Positions 15,405-23,056 of a stretch of DNA of 64,000 bases are shown here, piece after piece (within the stretch, counting starts at the first letter, position 1; every line of letters begins with the position of its first letter). Source of the stretch: LSCE01 sp050485425. GTDB taxonomy: Bacteria > Pseudomonadota > Gammaproteobacteria > Nitrococcales > Aquisalimonadaceae. A program made the position numbers and the translations under genes. The stretch spans positions 97,371-161,370 of the forward strand of contig JBJHBJ010000004.1 of the NCBI GenBank assembly GCA_050485425.1, written 5' to 3'. The notes below the pieces were generated by a model. That model was not told the DNA's origin. It did not search any database and saw only the letters and a program-made list of their open reading frames with translations.

Positions 15405-17546
15405 TCAGAAATCAAGGGTGTACCCCAGCGTGATGGTCCGGCCGCGGCCACGGAAGTACTGGTCGTCACCATCCCGTGCGGTCTGCGAATAGTAGGTGTA
15501 GTAGGTCTTGTCCAGCAGGTTCTCGACACCCAGGCGCATGCGGCCGGCCGGAAGCTGGTAGGCCAGGGAGGCGTCCACCAGGGTGTGGCCGTCGAAGCGG
15601 TCCAGGTTGGGGTTGGGCTGGTCGCCGAAGCGCTTGCTGAAGTAGTGACTGACCTGGAGACGGGTGGCCAGCCGGGGCGTCCATCCGGCGTCCCAGCCCA
15701 TGGTCAGGCGCTCCGGGCCGATGTTCATGCCGGTGAGCCGGGTGTCCACGCGGCCGTCGCCGGTGGTGTCGGACTTGCCGCGGCTGCGCGCCCAGGACGC
15801 GCCGAGGCGGTGGCTGTCGGTGATCTGCAGGCTGCCGCTCACTTCCACGCCCTGGATCTCGGTCTTCTCGCGCCGGCCGACGAACACGCCGTCCTGCTGC
15901 TCCAGTCGCTGACCCAGGTCCGAGTTGGATTCGTAGTAGCTCACCTCCAGGCTGACCGGATGCCAGTCGATGCGCGTGCCCACCTCGATGTTGTCGGTGA
16001 CGATGGGTTCCAGCTCCAGCAGTTCGTCCACGTCCCGGCCCGGCTCGTCGATGCCGCGCAGCACCCGGCCCACGTCCGGCATGCCGAAGCCCTCCGAGTA
16101 GTTGGCGAAGAGCTGTGCCCAGTGGGTGACCTGGTAGACCAGGCCGACGTTGTACAGCGTCTCGTTGAAGCTGGGCCGGCCGCCGCCCACGGAGACGTTG
16201 TCCTGGGTGACGTCGTCACGGTCGATGGTGCTGAAGGAGCCGACATCGAGCTGGGCATACTCATGGCGCACGCCGGCGTGCAGGGTCAGCGCGTCCAGCA
16301 GCCGGAACTCCCCCTGCAGGAAGGCGGCGACGTTGCGGTAGCGCGTTTCGGGTACGTACTCGCGGTTGGTCTGTACCAGCGTCTGCCGGGTCTCGTCCTG
16401 TATCACGTCGAGGCCGGTGGCGATGGACAGGCGGTCGTTGAGCAGCCCTCCTCGGCGCAGGGTGAACTTCGCGCCCAGCTTGTCCGACTCGTTGCGGGTC
16501 TGGTCGAAGCGTTGGTTGCCGCCCGCGTCCTCGTAGGGGAAGAATTGCGAACTGCCGAACAGGGCGCGGAAGCGCTGATAGTAGAGCTGCGCGTCCAGTT
16601 CGTTGCTGCGCCAGTTGCCGTGCGTATAGGTCAGGTTGACGGTGTCCGCCTGGTTGTAGGGGGTCTGGCCGTCGGGCGATCCGCGCCGCGACGTGGTGGG
16701 ATTGCCTACAACCCGGTCGCCATCCACCAGCGTGTAGTTGCCCCGGTTGTTCATCTCGAAGCGGTTCAGTGACAGCTGCAGGTTCTGGTTGGCATCCAGC
16801 CAGTAGCCGAGCTTGGCGAACATGTCGTAACTGGTGGAGTCCTGGATCTCCCCCTGCACGGGGTCGACGCCGATGCGCGTGCCGTCGCCATCGAAGAAGG
16901 CACCATGCTCCTGGCGGGTGAGGGCGAGCAGGTAGTCCCAGTCCCCGCGCAGACCGCTGGTCTGGTAGCCCAGCTTGTGACCCAGCCCCTCGGAGGAGAA
17001 ATCGTTGCCCGCGGTGACGCTGGCCGAGACCCGCTGGTTCACCGGGCCGCTGTCGGCGCTTTTCGTTACCAGGTTGATGATGCCGCCGGTGGCGCCCAGG
17101 CCGTGTTCGGCGCTGGCGCCGTGGATCACCTCGATGCGCTCGATGATGTCCAGGTCCACGGTGTAGCTGTCCCTGGCGCTGTCGCGCAGCGGATTGGACT
17201 GCGGCACGCCGTCGATCAGCACCAGCGGAGAGCGGCCACGGAAGGTCTCCCCGGAGTTGGTCATCTTCTGGCGGCTGGGTGAGTAGCCGGGAATGAGGTT
17301 GCTCAGGATCTGGCCGCGGTCGCTGGTGATGGCCAGCTGCTGTTCGATCTGCTCGCGGTCGATGATGGTGACTTTCTGCGGCGTCCGGCCGGCTTCGGTC
17401 CTGCCGCGGGTCGCGGTGACCACGACTGGCGAGAGCTCGGTAGCCTGGGCGTCCTGGGCGGAGGCCGTGGACGCGATCATCGGAAGGTTCAGTCCCAGAA
17501 ACAGCGAAATGACTGGAACGATACGCGCCTTGCGGGGCGGTTCCAT
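15405..17546 (-). CDS. TonB-dependent receptor, catecholate/hydroxamate siderophore type
   Basis: This 713-residue outer-membrane receptor has a signal peptide ('LFLGLNLPMIASTASAQ') and a TonB-box-like 'ELSPVVVTATRGR'. The plug domain contains 'SPLVLIDGVPQSNPLRDS' and 'IERIEVIHGASAEHGLGATG', and the barrel ends in 'ITLGYTLDF'. It lacks the STN signalling domain of its neighbours. The plug resembles the IutA (aerobactin receptor) group, but the ligand is not certain. I start it at 17546 (AGGGGG site) because the longer frame to 17687 has no signal peptide at its start. A Fur-box-like sequence lies about 110 bases upstream. Confidence 0.88.
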   Translation of the reverse strand: MEPPRKARIVPVISLFLGLNLPMIASTASAQDAQATELSPVVVTATRGRTEAGRTPQKVTIIDREQIEQQLAITSDRGQILSNLIPGYSPSRQKMTNSGETFRGRSPLVLIDGVPQSNPLRDSARDSYTVDLDIIERIEVIHGASAEHGLGATGGIINLVTKSADSGPVNQRVSASVTAGNDFSSEGLGHKLGYQTSGLRGDWDYLLALTRQEHGAFFDGDGTRIGVDPVQGEIQDSTSYDMFAKLGYWLDANQNLQLSLNRFEMNNRGNYTLVDGDRVVGNPTTSRRGSPDGQTPYNQADTVNLTYTHGNWRSNELDAQLYYQRFRALFGSSQFFPYEDAGGNQRFDQTRNESDKLGAKFTLRRGGLLNDRLSIATGLDVIQDETRQTLVQTNREYVPETRYRNVAAFLQGEFRLLDALTLHAGVRHEYAQLDVGSFSTIDRDDVTQDNVSVGGGRPSFNETLYNVGLVYQVTHWAQLFANYSEGFGMPDVGRVLRGIDEPGRDVDELLELEPIVTDNIEVGTRIDWHPVSLEVSYYESNSDLGQRLEQQDGVFVGRREKTEIQGVEVSGSLQITDSHRLGASWARSRGKSDTTGDGRVDTRLTGMNIGPERLTMGWDAGWTPRLATRLQVSHYFSKRFGDQPNPNLDRFDGHTLVDASLAYQLPAGRMRLGVENLLDKTYYTYYSQTARDGDDQYFRGRGRTITLGYTLDF

Positions 17547-17657
17547 GCAGTGTCCCCCTGAATGTTGGTATGTGCGTGCCCTGCGGCGGCTGTGCGCCGA
17601 TCCGGATGACCCTGTATGCGCGCGCCCGGCGCGGGTCTCCAGTTTGTGATAACAAAT

Positions 17658-17676
17658 AATAATAATTCGTATTATC
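17658..17676. promoter_or_regulatory. Fur-box-like site upstream of TonB receptor
   Basis: The 19-base site AATAATAATTCGTATTATC matches the Fur consensus at 13 of 19 positions and sits in an AT-rich island inside GC-rich DNA. It lies 112 bases upstream of the receptor start at 17546, in the 273-bp gap to the next receptor gene. Repression under iron sufficiency is the likely effect. Confidence 0.55.
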
Positions 17677-17819
17677 GAACGCAACAATCGAGCGCCATAA
17701 TGCGGAGCATCGCACAGCGGCGCCGAACCATGGCTTTATCTCCTGGACGGCTGGTCACTAAGCGCAGATCAATTCCCATGTTGGCGGTGGGGAATTCATC
17801 GGCGCTTCCTTCGGGGACA

Positions 17820-20186
17820 CTAGAACTCCAGTCGCGCGCTGCCGAAGACGGTTCTCGGGGCGCCCGGGGAGACCCGGAAATTGCCGCCGGAGGCGGTGAA
17901 GTGCCGTTCGTCGGTGAGGTTCTTCACCCCGGCGTCCAGCCGCAGACGGGTGCGCTCGCCGAGCGGCAGGTAGTACCAGAGCCCGGCGTCCACCAGGGTG
18001 TAGCTGCCCAGACTCCAGGTGTGGGCGTTGTCGCCATAGCGGTCACCCACGTGGGTGAGGCCGGCGCCCATGCCCAGGCCGCGCAGCTGACTGTCGGGGT
18101 TCTGGATCTCGTAGCTGGCCCAGACATGGGCGGTGAATCGCGGGATGTTGCGGGGGCGGTTGCCGTCGGTGGCATCGTTGCTGCTGCTGATCTCGGTGTC
18201 CAGTACGCCCAGGGCGCCGCGCAGGTTGAACCCTTGCGCGGGGATGGCCACCACGGAGACTTCCGCGCCGCGGGAGGACACTTCGCCGGCGAGCCGGGGT
18301 TCGCCGTCCACGGTTTCCACCACGTTGTCCTGGCGGATGTCGAACACCGAGGTGGTGACGTGGTAGCGGTCTTCCGGGGAGCGCCAGCGGACGCCGATCT
18401 CGTACTGGCGTCCTTCCTTCGGGGGCATGTCCACAACCCGGCTGTCACCGGCAAAGATGCTCTGCGGTTCGAAGGTATCGGCATAGTTTGCGAACAGCGC
18501 CAGTCGCGGGGCCGCCTGCCACAGCAACCCCACACCCTTGGTGACCTTGGTCTGGGTGGCGGGATCGTTGCGGCGGCTTTCCCCGGTCACGGGCAGGTCG
18601 ACGTCGTAATGTCCGGAGAACGCCTCGTAACGCAAACCCAGATCCAGGACCAGGGTGTCGGTCAGGTCGAAGGCCGTGGCGGCGAAGACACCGTAGCTGC
18701 GTTGCCTGGTTTCCTGATCGGAGATGGAGGCAGGGTCGTCGATGTCGTTGACCACGGTGTAGGCGCCCGGATTGTTCACTGTGCCGCCGGTCTGGGGGGA
18801 GCCGGCGACAAAGGCCCACTCCTGCTCCTCCTGGCGGAATTCGGTGCCCACGGCCAGGCGTGTGGGAATGCGGTAATCCAGATCGCCGGTGAGCTGCGCC
18901 CGGGCGAACGTGGTGACCACTTCCCGATCCTGGTTGCTGGTGACGGTACGGGTAAGCTCGCCGGTTTCGGAGACGTTGTTGACCTCGACGCGGATGTCGT
19001 CACTCCTTTCCCGCACATAGAGCAACTTGGTTTCCGCCGCCCAGGCGGGATCGGCCAGCGGCACTCGCAGGTCCAGTTCCACCAGGTGATACTCCGCGTC
19101 CCGTTCGTTCAGGTTGGGGTCGTCAAAGCGCTTGTCCGGCGAGCCGCTGGCGATGCGCCGGCGGGAGCCGCTACCGGGTACGGTGACGAAGCCCCGGTCC
19201 AGGTCGCGGCGGTCGCGTGAGTATTCGTGGTTCAGATCCAGGCTGATGCCGTTGTCGCCCAGCCAGCTCAGGGACGAGGAAATGAACTGCCGGTTCACGG
19301 TGGCATCGCGGAAGGTGTCGCTGTCCTCGGCGGCGGTGGTGACCCGGTAGGCGAAGCCGTTTCCGGCCGGGCCGGTCAGGTCCACGACCCCTCGCCGCTG
19401 GCCGTGCTCGTCGAACATGGTGGTGACGGAGCCCCGACGGGCATATTCCGGGCGCTTGGTTTCCACGTTGATGAGCCCGCCCGGCGGCATGCGGCCGATG
19501 TCCGCCGACGGTCCCTTGAACACCTGGATGCTGTCCACGGTGGCCGGGTCGATGCGCCCGGAGTAGCTCAGCGGCACCCCGTTGCGGTGGATGTTCTCGC
19601 TACGGCGGAAGCCGCGGACGAAGTAGTCCTCCAGCGTGCCGCCGAAGCCGTCGCCGCTGATCACGTTGGGGGCGAAACGGTAGGCATCGGCCATTTCCCT
19701 CGCCTGTTGGTCCAGCAGCAGCTGTTCCGGGATCACGTCGATGGTGCGGGGGATGTCCTCCACGTCCCGGGGAATCCGCAGCAGGGAATCGGCATGGCGA
19801 CTTTCGTAGCGGGCCTGCGGCGTGCCGTAGACAACGAGCGGTGCCAGTGCCGCGTTGCTCCCTTCTGGCTCCAGTGTGACCGTGCGGTCATCCACGAACC
19901 TTGCCCGCAGGCCGCTGCCCGCCAGCAAACGGTCCAGGGCTTCACGTGTCCCATGCTCCCCCTGCAAGCCCGGGCTGCGTTTGCCCTCGGTCAGGCTGGC
20001 GTCGCCGCTGAGCAGCAGCCCGGCCTGGGCCGCAAATTCTCCGAGCACGGTGCCCAGCGGCCCGGCGGGAATGTCGTAGTACCGGTTTTCGGCTTGATTC
20101 TGGGCGATGGCGGACGCTGGCAGGATGGCAGCGCTGATCGGCGCTATCGCCAGGGTGGCGATGAGCAGGGCGGATGCGCGGGACAT
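17820..20186 (-). CDS. TonB-dependent siderophore receptor with STN domain
   Basis: The product is 788 residues: a signal peptide to about 28, an STN (secretin/TonB short N-terminal) domain at about 35-110 ('YYDIPAGPLGTVLGEFAAQA', 'LLAGSGLRARFVDDRTVTL'), a plug with 'DYFVRGFRRSENIHRNGVPL' and 'VFKGPSADIGRMPPGGLINV', and a 22-strand barrel ending 'GSARLEF'. STN domains pass a ligand signal through FecR to a FecI sigma factor, and two such pairs lie 6-9 kb away. The ligand is unknown. The 276-bp MITE begins only 31 bases upstream of the start, so the original promoter may have been displaced. Confidence 0.88.
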   Translation of the reverse strand: MSRASALLIATLAIAPISAAILPASAIAQNQAENRYYDIPAGPLGTVLGEFAAQAGLLLSGDASLTEGKRSPGLQGEHGTREALDRLLAGSGLRARFVDDRTVTLEPEGSNAALAPLVVYGTPQARYESRHADSLLRIPRDVEDIPRTIDVIPEQLLLDQQAREMADAYRFAPNVISGDGFGGTLEDYFVRGFRRSENIHRNGVPLSYSGRIDPATVDSIQVFKGPSADIGRMPPGGLINVETKRPEYARRGSVTTMFDEHGQRRGVVDLTGPAGNGFAYRVTTAAEDSDTFRDATVNRQFISSSLSWLGDNGISLDLNHEYSRDRRDLDRGFVTVPGSGSRRRIASGSPDKRFDDPNLNERDAEYHLVELDLRVPLADPAWAAETKLLYVRERSDDIRVEVNNVSETGELTRTVTSNQDREVVTTFARAQLTGDLDYRIPTRLAVGTEFRQEEQEWAFVAGSPQTGGTVNNPGAYTVVNDIDDPASISDQETRQRSYGVFAATAFDLTDTLVLDLGLRYEAFSGHYDVDLPVTGESRRNDPATQTKVTKGVGLLWQAAPRLALFANYADTFEPQSIFAGDSRVVDMPPKEGRQYEIGVRWRSPEDRYHVTTSVFDIRQDNVVETVDGEPRLAGEVSSRGAEVSVVAIPAQGFNLRGALGVLDTEISSSNDATDGNRPRNIPRFTAHVWASYEIQNPDSQLRGLGMGAGLTHVGDRYGDNAHTWSLGSYTLVDAGLWYYLPLGERTRLRLDAGVKNLTDERHFTASGGNFRVSPGAPRTVFGSARLEF

Positions 20187-20216
20187 GCAGTCTCCTTCGT
20201 ATGGCAGTGTTCTTTC

Positions 20217-20492
20217 CTAGGGAAGCGCTGCTCAATTCCCGCGCTCGCGTTACGCTCAGATTTTTCGCGGTGCTAGGCGCGGTGCGCAGCGCCGTGGTGG
20301 TTCCACGGCCAAGCGCCGCAACAACGCAGCACGAAAAATCTGAGCGTAACCCCTGGTGGCTCGGCCGGTTTTCGCCCGTGTCGGTGTCGCAAGCCACCGC
20401 AGGTAGAACCACTACCTGCGCCACCTTGCTCCTGGCCACGAACGAAAACCGGACTCGAGCGCGAACGTGGGAATTGAGCAGCGCTTCCCTAG
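20217..20492. mobile_element. 276-bp MITE, IS5-type ends
   Basis: Terminal inverted repeats read CTAGGGAAGCGCTGCTCAAT at both ends. They are perfect for 24 bases and good for about 35 (20217-20251 versus 20458-20492). Taking CTAG as the target duplication, the element starts GGAAGCGCTG, which resembles the GGAAGGTGCG end and the YTAR target of the IS5 group. The inside is two stem-loops: perfect 19-bp arms at 20249-20267 and 20332-20350, and arms at 20365-20374 and 20443-20452. Smaller hairpins sit in both loops (about 20292-20308 and 20399-20419). There is no coding capacity. It fills most of the 371-bp gap between two receptor genes. Confidence 0.8.
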
Positions 20493-20557
20493 TTGCCCCG
20501 CCACGGAGAAAAAGGGGAACCGGGTGCCCCGTTTTCCGGCCCCCGTCTGCCCGTCGA

Positions 20558-22963
20558 TCAGAACCGCAGACCCACCCGCGCCACCGCGGAGCGCGGTGCC
20601 CCGGGCTCCACCGATGTTCTGCCGCTCATCGCCTCGATGTAGTCCTTGTCCAGCAGGTTGTGCACGTTAAGTGAAACCTGGACGTGTTCGTTCACCCGGT
20701 AGCGGGCCAGCAGGTCCACCCGAGCGTAGCCGGGTGCCTGGTAGCTGTTATCCAGGTCGCCCTCGCGCCGGCCGACGGCGAAGATCCCGGCACCCAGTTC
20801 CAGGCCTTGCAGGTGGCCGCCCGGCAGCGTGTAGACGTTCCAGAGGCTGCCGCTCCAGCGCGGCGCGTTGGGGAGCCGGTTGCCTTCCTCGTGGCTGTTG
20901 TCGCGGACGATTTCGGTGTCCAGGTAGGCCAGCGAGGCGATCAGTCGCCAGTTCGGCAGCGGCTCGCCGGCCACGTCCAGCTCCACGCCGTGGCTGCGCT
21001 GCTCGCCCACCTGGGTGTTGAATCCGGGGTTCGCCGGGTCGGGGGTCGTCACGTTCTTGCGGGTGAGTTCAAACACCGCCACGCCGGCGCTCAGGCGACC
21101 GTCGAACCACTCGCGCTTGACGCCCAGCTCGATCTGTTCGCCCTCCATCGGGTCGAAATCGCTGCCGTCCGCCGACTGCCCCGAGAGCAGCGGAATGAAC
21201 GACTGGGTATAGCTGGCGTACAGGCTCAGTGTCGGTACCGGCTGGTAGACCAGGCCGGCGCGCGGGGAGAATGCCCGGTCGCGCTTGTCCGCCACGCGGT
21301 TGCCGTCGCTGTCGAAACGGGTGCTGACGTAATCGAAGCGGCCGCCCAGCAGTAGTTTCCAGTGATCGCCGATGGAGATCAGGTCCTGCAGGTAGAGCCC
21401 GTAGAAGTCGATGCGACGGTCCTGGGTGGAGGTGTCGCCGAACGCTCCCGGCTCGGCGCCGTACTGAGGGTCGAAGATGTCGATGGAGTCCAGGGCAGCG
21501 ACCCGGCTGCGGGAGTCGAACCGGGAGCGGTTCGCATCCACGCCCACCAGCATTTCATGCCCCAGCGGGCCGGTGTCGAAGCGCCCTGTCAGGTTGCTCT
21601 GGACGGCGTGGTTCTCCCAGTCCTGATCCAGCTCCAGGGCACGCCGTTCCAGGGTGCGGTTGTCAGCCTGCAGGCTCAGCGGGTCGGCGCTGTACCGCCG
21701 GCCCTTGGAGTCCGAGTAGCGGGCCAGCGTGCGCAGGGACCAGTCCGCGTTCAGACGGTGGTCGATCAGCGCCTGGACCCGGGTCTCCTCGCCCCGGTAG
21801 CGGGAAAAGTCCTCGCCCAGGTAGCGTTCTCGCGGCAGAGCCGTTGCCCGATCGCCCACGGCCACCAGGCCGCGGTCGAACTGTTGTTCCTGCTGGTAGT
21901 GCTCCAGTTGCAGGTCGATGGTGGTGTTCGCTGACGCTACCCAGCGCAGGGAAGGCGCGATCATGGTGCGCTCGGCGTCGATGAAGTAGTCCCGGAAGCT
22001 GTCGCTTTGCTGATGGCTGGCGTTGAGCCGGGCGTAGACACCGTGCTCGGTGCTCAGCGGCTGATTCAGGTCCACTTCGCCGCGGTAGAAGTCGTAGCGC
22101 CCAATGCTGCCGTCCAGGCGGTAGGCCGGCTCCGGCTGTGGCTTCTTGCTCACCAGATTGATCAGCCCGCCGGGCTCGTTCTGCCCGTAGAGCACCGATG
22201 CCGGGCCCTTGAGCACCTCCACCCGTTCCACGTTGGCGAGATCCAGGAAGCCGGCTTCGGTGAAGGTGGGAATGGACAGGAAGCCGTCGCGGGCAATGCG
22301 ACTGTTGCTGAAACCGCGGATGGTGAAATTGTCGTTGCGGTTGCCCTGCGAGTCGCCGGTCTGGATGCTGCTGACGTTGCGCACCACCTCCGCCAGCCGG
22401 GTGGCGCCCTGGTCCTCGATGACATCCCGGGGCACCACCTGAATGGCGGCGGGTATATCGATGACCAACGCGTCGGTCTTGGTGGCCGTGGCGGCGCGAT
22501 CCGCCCGGTAACCGTCGACCGGGCCATGGGCGCTCTGCAACTCGGCGGTGACGACGAGGGCCTCCAGTGCGGCGTTCTCCCGGTTGCCGGGCAGGTGCTC
22601 GACCGTTACCGTGTCGGCGCTCCGGAACCGGGCGATCAGGCCGGTGTCGGCGAGCAGCGCGCGCAAGGCCTCGGCATTGCTCATGTCGCCCCGCACACCG
22701 CCGGTTTCAACACCTTCGGTCAGCGTCGCGTCCACCGACACGAGCAGCCCGGATTGCCGGCCGAAGGCGGTCAGCGCCTGATCCAGTGGTCCGGCGGGGA
22801 TGACGAAGGTGTGCGTCTGCGCAGCCTGTGTCCCGTCCCCGTCTTCGGCCCCGACCGCAAACGGTTGCGCGAGTAACGCGAGGCTGACGCACAAAGCCAT
22901 CAGGACGAGGCGGCGCCCGGACTCGCCTCCACGGACAAACAGAATCAGGTTTTTCATTGACAT
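20558..22963 (-). CDS. TonB-dependent siderophore receptor with STN domain, ferrichrome-type barrel
   Basis: This 801-residue receptor has a signal peptide to about 39, an STN domain at about 50-125 ('TFVIPAGPLDQALTAFGRQS', 'LLADTGLIARFRSADTVTV'), a plug with 'NFTIRGFSNSRIARDGFLSI' and 'VLKGPASVLYGQNEPGGLIN', and a long barrel ending 'ARVGLRF'. The plug and barrel motifs fit the FhuA/FpvA-type siderophore receptor family. Starts at 22963 and 22957 are both possible; the latter has a GGGG site seven bases upstream. A 36-base element shared with the neighbouring receptor lies 45 bases upstream of 22963. Confidence 0.88.
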   Translation of the reverse strand: MSMKNLILFVRGGESGRRLVLMALCVSLALLAQPFAVGAEDGDGTQAAQTHTFVIPAGPLDQALTAFGRQSGLLVSVDATLTEGVETGGVRGDMSNAEALRALLADTGLIARFRSADTVTVEHLPGNRENAALEALVVTAELQSAHGPVDGYRADRAATATKTDALVIDIPAAIQVVPRDVIEDQGATRLAEVVRNVSSIQTGDSQGNRNDNFTIRGFSNSRIARDGFLSIPTFTEAGFLDLANVERVEVLKGPASVLYGQNEPGGLINLVSKKPQPEPAYRLDGSIGRYDFYRGEVDLNQPLSTEHGVYARLNASHQQSDSFRDYFIDAERTMIAPSLRWVASANTTIDLQLEHYQQEQQFDRGLVAVGDRATALPRERYLGEDFSRYRGEETRVQALIDHRLNADWSLRTLARYSDSKGRRYSADPLSLQADNRTLERRALELDQDWENHAVQSNLTGRFDTGPLGHEMLVGVDANRSRFDSRSRVAALDSIDIFDPQYGAEPGAFGDTSTQDRRIDFYGLYLQDLISIGDHWKLLLGGRFDYVSTRFDSDGNRVADKRDRAFSPRAGLVYQPVPTLSLYASYTQSFIPLLSGQSADGSDFDPMEGEQIELGVKREWFDGRLSAGVAVFELTRKNVTTPDPANPGFNTQVGEQRSHGVELDVAGEPLPNWRLIASLAYLDTEIVRDNSHEEGNRLPNAPRWSGSLWNVYTLPGGHLQGLELGAGIFAVGRREGDLDNSYQAPGYARVDLLARYRVNEHVQVSLNVHNLLDKDYIEAMSGRTSVEPGAPRSAVARVGLRF

Positions 22964-23007
22964 GCCCCAGTATCGAATCGGTCGCGGGTGTTCCCGCGCG
23001 TAGTTCT

Positions 23008-23043
23008 CATGAGGTATGCCAATCGAGAACGAAAAGACTGCCG
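23008..23043 (-). promoter_or_regulatory. Conserved 36-base upstream element, copy 1
   Basis: This 36-base sequence recurs at 25549-25584 with 31 identities. Each copy ends about 42-45 bases before a receptor start and reads in the same direction as the gene. The core on the minus strand is TCTCGATTGGCATACC. It may be the promoter recognised by one of the FecI-type sigma factors encoded nearby. That is inference; no experimental consensus is matched. Confidence 0.45.
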
Positions 23044-23056
23044 TTGCCGTCGCGGA

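Noticed and set aside
20187..20557. CRISPR array or tandem repeat
   Set aside because: The repeats are inverted and nested, not regularly spaced direct repeats; no CRISPR array was seen anywhere in the window.
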